Source: Aquatica leii (Eukaryota; Arthropoda; Insecta; Coleoptera; Lampyridae). Taken from it: 64,000 bases of DNA. Where the stretch lies: NCBI GenBank assembly GCA_035610365.1, contig CM069436.1, positions 12,204,937 through 12,268,936 on the forward strand, given 5' to 3'. Positions 58,641-64,000 of the stretch are shown here, piece by piece. The notes under the pieces were generated by a model, which was not told the origin of the DNA, did not search any database, and was given only the letters and a program-made list of their open reading frames with translations. The translations under genes were made by a program, and so were the position numbers. Position 1 is the first letter of the stretch; each line of letters begins with the position of its first letter.

Positions 58641-59084
58641 TTAAACTATTAGATATAATTAATTATACCCTACCGCGGACTTTTCCAGTAAATTTTGTGC
58701 TCTATAAATATGTTTATGTGCAATTTTTATCTATATTGTACCGTTTTTGCAGTGTACAAGTCGGAAGCTCCCGCGGATCTGATTCTGCAATTACTCTGCT
58801 GAGTGAAATTAAGACTTATTATATTTTTAAAAGATAAAACAAATCATAAGGAATATCTTGTTTAAAAATAATAAACATTGCATCCGAAAAATACAAAAAA
58901 AGAAGTGAAATTGGGCACCACCGCAAATTTCAGATTTATTTCATCTGAGCGTTTCATTGTTTCGTTACACAAGCCTTCGAATTGAGCTCCCTATAAGTGT
59001 TTTCAACACTAAAAACATTTTGATTATGAATGTGACAATAAACCGATCCACGACGAAACTTAAAAGTTCAAAGTTGATTGTTTT

Positions 59085-59610
59085 TTTAATGCTCTAGATG
59101 TAATGATAACATCAGTGGATGAGAGATTCCAATTACTTTCTTCTTACTCTAATAATTTCGCGTTTTTATGGAATATTGATAAATTAAAAAAATTATTCTG
59201 AAATCGAACAATTAGAATTAGGTCAAAAAGTTGAAGATTTATTAAACGACAAAACTTGCAATGAACGAGACATAACTGCCGTGGAATTTGTTAAAGAATT
59301 GCAATATTTACAAAATTTTGATAAAAAAGTTATAGTCTCCAGAAGAAACTTTAAATTATATAACAATTAACAACTTAGTGGATTCTTGGTAATTTATTAA
59401 CAATGCCGGTTTCTGTTGCTACCGCAGAATGATCTTTTTCAAATCTCAAAATAATAAAAAATCATTTAAGATCGACCATGGGGCAAAACCGGCTAAGTAA
59501 TCTTGCTATCATTTCAATAGAAACAGACCAGCTAAAAGAATTAGACACGGAAGATTTAATTAAGCAATTTGAAAAAATTAAAGCACGAAAATCTCAATTC
59601 ACTTAGCTAA
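59085..59610 (+). pseudogene. hAT transposase C-terminal remnant
   Basis: Plus-strand pieces: VDERFQLLSSYSNNFAFLWN, EIEQLELGQKVEDLLNDKTC, then across frame breaks the hAT dimerisation block with a VSVAT-type start, ATMGQ-like HLRSTMGQNRLSNLAIISIE (59460-59520) and DTEDLIKQFEKIKARKSQF. This is the ZMYM1-like hAT family. At least three frame breaks. Confidence 0.7.
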
Positions 59611-59669
59611 AATATTAATAACAATACCTAAAACATGGATATTAACCTTTAAAAGGTGACATGTTGCAT

Positions 59670-62480
59670 TATTTTTTTTTAATTTTTTTAAATTTTTTTT
59701 TGCCAGTTCAACAATAATTTACAATGTTATTAATGGCATTGATATGAATAGTAAGGTAAGAAGTAGCTACAATAAAGTTATAATTAATGGGAAGTGGTAG
59801 TTCTCTTACAGTTAATTTAACAGTTGCTTACAGGTTAATCACAGTCCGATTTAATTAGGTACAGGTCTTGAGGCAGTTGACGTTTTAGTCTTTGATGAAT
59901 GTTTTGTCTGCCTATGTTATAATGAACAGCGCCTTGACAGTTGTGAATGGTCGTAAAGAACTTTTTAGCACTCACACTGATGTAGCTGTGAACTGTAGTT
60001 ACGTCTAATTCGTAGTGAAGCTGTTCATTGCGAATGAACCATGGGGCGTTCATTGCAATGCGTAAGATTTTATTTTGGAGTCTTTGTATTTTTTCCAGGT
60101 TAGTTTTTGCTGTGTTACTCCATACTGGCGATGCGTAGAGCACCAGTGGTCGAATAAGCGATTTGTACATCATGATGGTGCATTTTGGTTTAAGCGATGA
60201 TTTCCTGTTAATGAGGGGATACAGCTGCGCCAACCTCGCATATCCTTTGTTTAATTTATGATTTACGTGGAGTTTCCATGTGAGCCTCGTGTCGAGTAGT
60301 GCCCCTAAGTACTTTATGGCAGCGTCAGCCGGATTCCAAGGAACGATGCTGTTGTTTATTACTAAATTGGGAGGGTTTGTGATGTGAATATTCCATTTCG
60401 TGTACCATGTGCATATTCGATGTATTGCTATCTGCAGTGTCTCTACGGCGTGGATAAGGTCAGTGTGTTTAGTCAGAATTGCAGTATCATCCGCAAAGGT
60501 CGCTAAGGTAGCCTCTGTGGTAGGGATGTCTGATGTAAATATATTGAAGAGCACCGGCCCCAATACACTTCCTTGTGGGACACCTGCGCGGATGATCTTA
60601 GTTTCTGATATTGTGGTGTTGATACGTACTGCGAAAGTTCGATTGTCAAGAAAGGAAAAGATTATTGCTTTGAGGTAGTTGCCGACTCTGATCTTGATTA
60701 GCTTGCTTTTTAAGCCTTCGACCCAGACCTCGTCAAAGGCCTGGGCGACGTCTAGGAATGCAGCAACAGAATAGCTTTTAGTTTCAAATCCCTCTTCTAT
60801 TTTTTTGGAAATTCGTTGGAGTTGATGTTGGGTTGAGTGTGCTTTTCTGAAGCCAAACTGGAATGGTGGTAGTACATTGAGTGGTAATAGTTCTTTCATT
60901 AACTGGCTGTGGATGATCTTCTCTAGGATTTTTGAGAGCGTAGTGAGCAGGCTTATTGGCCTATAACTGTCTATCGATTTTTTATCTTTACCCGGCTTGG
61001 GAAATAGCAGTATGTGGGCGTGCTTCCACGCTTTTGGAAAATAGCCTTGGCGGAGACACTCGTTATATACTGTGGCGAGGTGTGCTAGGGATTTATTAGT
61101 GAGGTGAGTTAATATTAAGTTTCTTATTAGATCATATCCGGGGGATTTTCTTTTTGGGAGTTTACTAATTATTTCTTTGATGTCTTGGGGAGTAGTTGGG
61201 GTTATTGATTCGGATATCACAGGCTGATTTTTTCCTATGTGGTTGATTATGTATGCGGTTTCATGCGGAGCACAGATATATTTAGGTGTGAAAACTCTCT
61301 CGTAGTAAGCTGCAAATGCTGCTGCTTTTTCTTCGTCGGTAGCAAGAGATGTGTTGTCAACGCTTAGTGTTGGGATTACCTCGCGCTGTTTTAATATGCG
61401 CTTGGTGGCTTTCCACATTCCTATACCCCCTGGTTGAACGTCCTCGATATATTTCTGGTATGTATCGATTCTCAGCTCGTCCAGTTCTCGCTTTAAACTG
61501 TGTGTTAACTTGTTTAATAGGCGTTTTGTTTCAGGATCTCTGCTTCTTTGCCATTCTCGTCTGGTTTGGCTTTTCCTTTTAATCAATTCTGTGATTTTGT
61601 GTGGTAGGTAATGGTGATTGGGTCTTTTTATGATTTTGGGTTGCTTTTAGTACACTACTAGTTATTGATGTTCTTAAGTTGGATATTGCGATGTCTATGT
61701 CTTCATTGCTGCTTAAGTTAGTTGGGCACTTCAGTTGCTTGTCTAGGCTAATTTGGAAGTCATCCCAGTTTACTAACCCGTTTATGAGTTTAGGGGTTGC
61801 CTGTGTCACTTGCGGAGTGTCGATAAACGTTATAATTACAGGTAAGTGGTCTGAGTCAAGCTCTTCTACCACTGTTTGAAATACCGGTTTTGCGAAGTTT
61901 TTTTGTAAGACAATGTCCAGGATGTCTGGTAGGTGATCCTTACGGTATGGATAGTAAGTGTATTTATCCGGAGCTATTACCTGAAAAGAATATTTGGTCG
62001 CATAGCCTTCCATCTTTATTCCTTCAGGATTATTAGCTCTGCATCCCCATAGTTGATTCTTTGAGTTGAAGTCTCCTATCATTAAGAGTGGTTCAGCAGT
62101 GTTGAATGTAGCTTTAAGGTCTTCCTCTATTAGTTTTTTATTCGGTTTTCTGTACACTAGGTATCCTCGTATTTTGAGTGTGTCTATTTCTGATAGATGA
62201 GTTTTGGTAATACATGCAACATCTATATTGTGCCTGGCAAGAAAGGATATAAGAAGTGTTCGTTGAGTTAGGATTCCGTTGGCATTCCAGTTTAGGATTG
62301 TTAGTTTTTCTATGGGTTTTTGGGATTTAGGGTCCATTGAGAAGAATAGGAAGGAGTGTGCTGGTGATGAAGGTTTTAATTAAGGGAAGGTAAGGGGTTA
62401 TTAGGTCGATGAGGATTTTTACTATGTTACTAACATCAGGTGGGGTTGTAATACTGTTAGAATATATTTCTGTTTTCTAT
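59670..62480 (-). mobile_element. Jockey-type LINE, nearly complete 3' two-thirds
   Basis: Minus strand: ORF1 tail (about 62470-62336, KILIDLITPYLPLIKTFI ... LLNGP then stop), endonuclease ORF from 62337, RT ORF to 59835, then a short 3' region with A-rich tail (T-runs on the plus strand at 59669-59700). The ORF1 stop overlaps the ORF2 start (ATGGACCCTAA read in two frames). 5' truncated within ORF1 near 62480. No target duplication identified. Confidence 0.85.
59835..62337 (-). pseudogene. Jockey ORF2: endonuclease (deleted) and reverse transcriptase
   Basis: Endonuclease frame 61579-62337 begins ILNWNANGILTQRTLLI. The catalytic glutamate block reads ITKTHLS (ETH expected), and the segment between YLVYRKP and NKKLIEEDLK lacks roughly 60-70 residues usual in the family; GDFNSKNQLWG and DSDHLPV remain. 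A frameshift near 61600 leads to the RT frame 59835-61586 with SPGYDLIRNLIL, SYRPISLLTTLSKILEKIIH, GFRKAHSTQHQ, DVAQAFDEVW, GVPQGSVLGPVLFN and the catalytic FADDTAIL. The RT is otherwise open for 583 codons. It could not mobilise itself because of the endonuclease changes. Confidence 0.88.
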
Positions 62481-63177
62481 AAGTTTATAATTATGTTATG
62501 TACCTCAATGAAAAAATATTTGTACTTGTAAAACATAAAAATTAAAATAAATCTATGAAAACACTTTTTAAAATTATTTTTTAATAGTGGATAATAATAC
62601 CTAACTTAACCTCTATCTGTACTCACATATGAACGTAATACAAATTTGGGGCGTTATTTTAAATTTGCACAAGGGCGCCAAAAGTGCTAGGTGCGGGCCT
62701 GGATTGCAGTGCAAAAACTATATAATAGTATATTGTAAAACGAATGTTACAATAACCACAACACACGTTTTTTATACTACTGTTTTTATTTTGCTTTAAT
62801 TTACATTATTTGTTGATACAAATTGTAATATATGTGTAGCAGCGATTTTTGATATATTGGTAACAGTAATCTGCATCTGCCTGCTTTCTAATTTTAAATT
62901 TAAAAATATTTGACATTTGTATAATTATTTTTATGATTTTAACATTGATTAAAGTCAATCTGACAGTTAGTATTTACTTTCAACTGTATATATTACCATT
63001 GATATTACATACACAAAATCGTTACTTTTAATTGCACAACGCTGCACTTCGTTACATTATTTTTTGAAAAAACGATTGAACAAAGTCATCCAAAATAGAG
63101 AAAAAATAGTTAAAATAAACTTTTTGAATATAAACTCTCTTATAAGTATGACATAATGACAGTCACCTAGATCACGT
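62481..63177. other. Intergenic, nothing recognised
   Basis: AT-rich, no coding frame or recognised repeat. Confidence 0.4.
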
Positions 63178-63534
63178 ATTTATTACATCACATTTACGTT
63201 ATCAGAGTACTCTATACATAACCACGAGTAATTTCTTCGTAATGAAGAGGAGTATGTGAAAATCAGCGTTAGCGATAAAATAATTTTATATGTAAGATTT
63301 TAGTTTGATTTAGTCAATTGTTAGAACTTAAAGCGTTGCATTTTTTGGTTGCATGAAGTTATACAATTTAAACAAAAGAAACATACGAAAATTACAAAAC
63401 GACATAGCAACACAAAACGGCGCAGCGTACAATGTTTACGGCTGTGTAAAAAAAATGTAGTTTGGTCAATAAGATGGCAGAGGTTTTGCGGCGTTATTTT
63501 CAAGAAATAACAGTTACGTTTATTTAACGTCATT
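63178..63534. repeat. MITE, AACGTAACTGTTATT family, copy 4
   Basis: Opposite orientation to copy 2: begins ATTTATTACATCACATTTAC, then GTTATCAGAGTACTC, and ends AACAGTTACGTTTATTTAAC followed by GTCATT. About 357 bases, among the least degraded copies. No coding capacity. Confidence 0.6.
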
Positions 63535-64000
63535 GTTAACGGTTGCTTGGAAAGCTACAAATTTCAACATATTTAGAAAACTCACAGTTTCTTAAACTTC
63601 AGATGTCTATAAACTTCTGTGTTACAATAATAACAAACTAGAATTTTTTGAAATTTTTTTTAACAATTTATATTTTTCTGGGAAATAAACTTATGAACGA
63701 ATTGGAATAAATTAATTACAAAATTTTCTTGAAAACGAATAGAATATTAGCTTTATTACCTGTTTGTGCCATAAGAAAACAAACTATTGTAAATATATTT
63801 TATACGCAGTTACACAAATAAATAATTTTTGTATCTGTAATATATTGTCACAAATAATATTTATTGTAATTAAATATTTTTTGTTTTCACTTACTTTATT
63901 AAGACATAAATACTTAATATTTTTACGTCTAATTGTAAATTAATTCGGACAAGCACGAATTACTATTATAAATTGAATTTTTGTATTGCGACTCAGATAA
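63535..64000. other. Window end, nothing recognised
   Basis: AT-rich sequence without recognised features. If the adenosine-receptor gene is intact, its upstream exons lie beyond this end. Confidence 0.4.

Noticed and set aside
59478-59495. GGGGCAAAACCGG matching the pogo subterminal motif
   Set aside because: It falls inside the hAT dimerisation block, encoding the conserved MGQNR-type residues, so the match to the pogo motif is coincidence.
1-64000. CRISPR arrays, operons or bacterial regulatory sites
   Set aside because: Spliceosomal introns and the gene families show a eukaryotic nuclear sequence; the tandem array at 17463-18745 has no repeat-spacer structure.
1-64000. tRNA or rRNA genes
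   Set aside because: I saw no convincing tRNA cloverleaf with A and B boxes and no rRNA segment; a tRNAscan-SE run would settle it.

Overview
This window reads as an arthropod, most likely insect (possibly beetle), nuclear genome segment. It is AT-rich, with short introns carrying GT...AG borders and conserved single-copy eukaryotic genes separated by decayed transposable elements. Organism identity is inferred from gene families and element types, not from any species marker.

Host genes, left to right: CFAP251/WDR66-like axonemal WD40 protein (minus, 894-7535, 13 exons, C-terminal end not found); a Josephin-domain deubiquitinase (plus, 8404-9183); a SWEET sugar transporter (minus, 9967-10779); the ribosome-biogenesis factor NOP14 (plus, 13918-16626); a small secreted cysteine-rich protein resembling fungal protease inhibitor-1 (minus, 19445-19819); a TXNDC17/TRP14-like thioredoxin-related protein (plus, 29670-30789); malectin (minus, 36972-37823, one exon); the 3' exons of an adenosine-receptor-like GPCR (minus, 48899-50394); and a divergent beta-tubulin (minus, 50504-51888) that appears to sit inside an intron of the receptor. 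Apart from that last pair the genes do not form an obvious functional unit.

Mobile DNA fills the rest. 10.8-13.6 kb: a MITE family and a hAT-like element with GGTAC-rich ends. 16.7-18.7 kb: a mariner remnant followed by a ~171-bp satellite whose monomers alternate in ~344-bp dimers. 20.3-21.4 kb: a Tc1/mariner-type transposase remnant and a foldback element with a hammerhead-ribozyme-like core in each arm. 24-27.6 kb: Ty3/gypsy pol and gag remnants. 31.5-36.3 kb: a BEL/Pao element split by a LINE with a 13-bp target duplication, then gypsy integrase. 38.5-42.3 kb: gypsy pieces and hairpin MITEs. 44.2-47.0 kb: R1-like RT and CCHC gag remnants. 53.0-57.5 kb: an A-rich LINE split by a 2.8-kb pogo element. 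57.8-59.6 kb: a hammerhead-like repeat, a PIF/Harbinger-type MITE and a hAT transposase tail. 59.7-62.5 kb: a nearly full Jockey-type LINE.

The observations I consider most worth checking are the paired hammerhead-like motifs in the foldback element, the altered nucleotide-binding loop of the beta-tubulin, the satellite's dimeric organisation, and the clean nested insertions that give a relative chronology of transposition.
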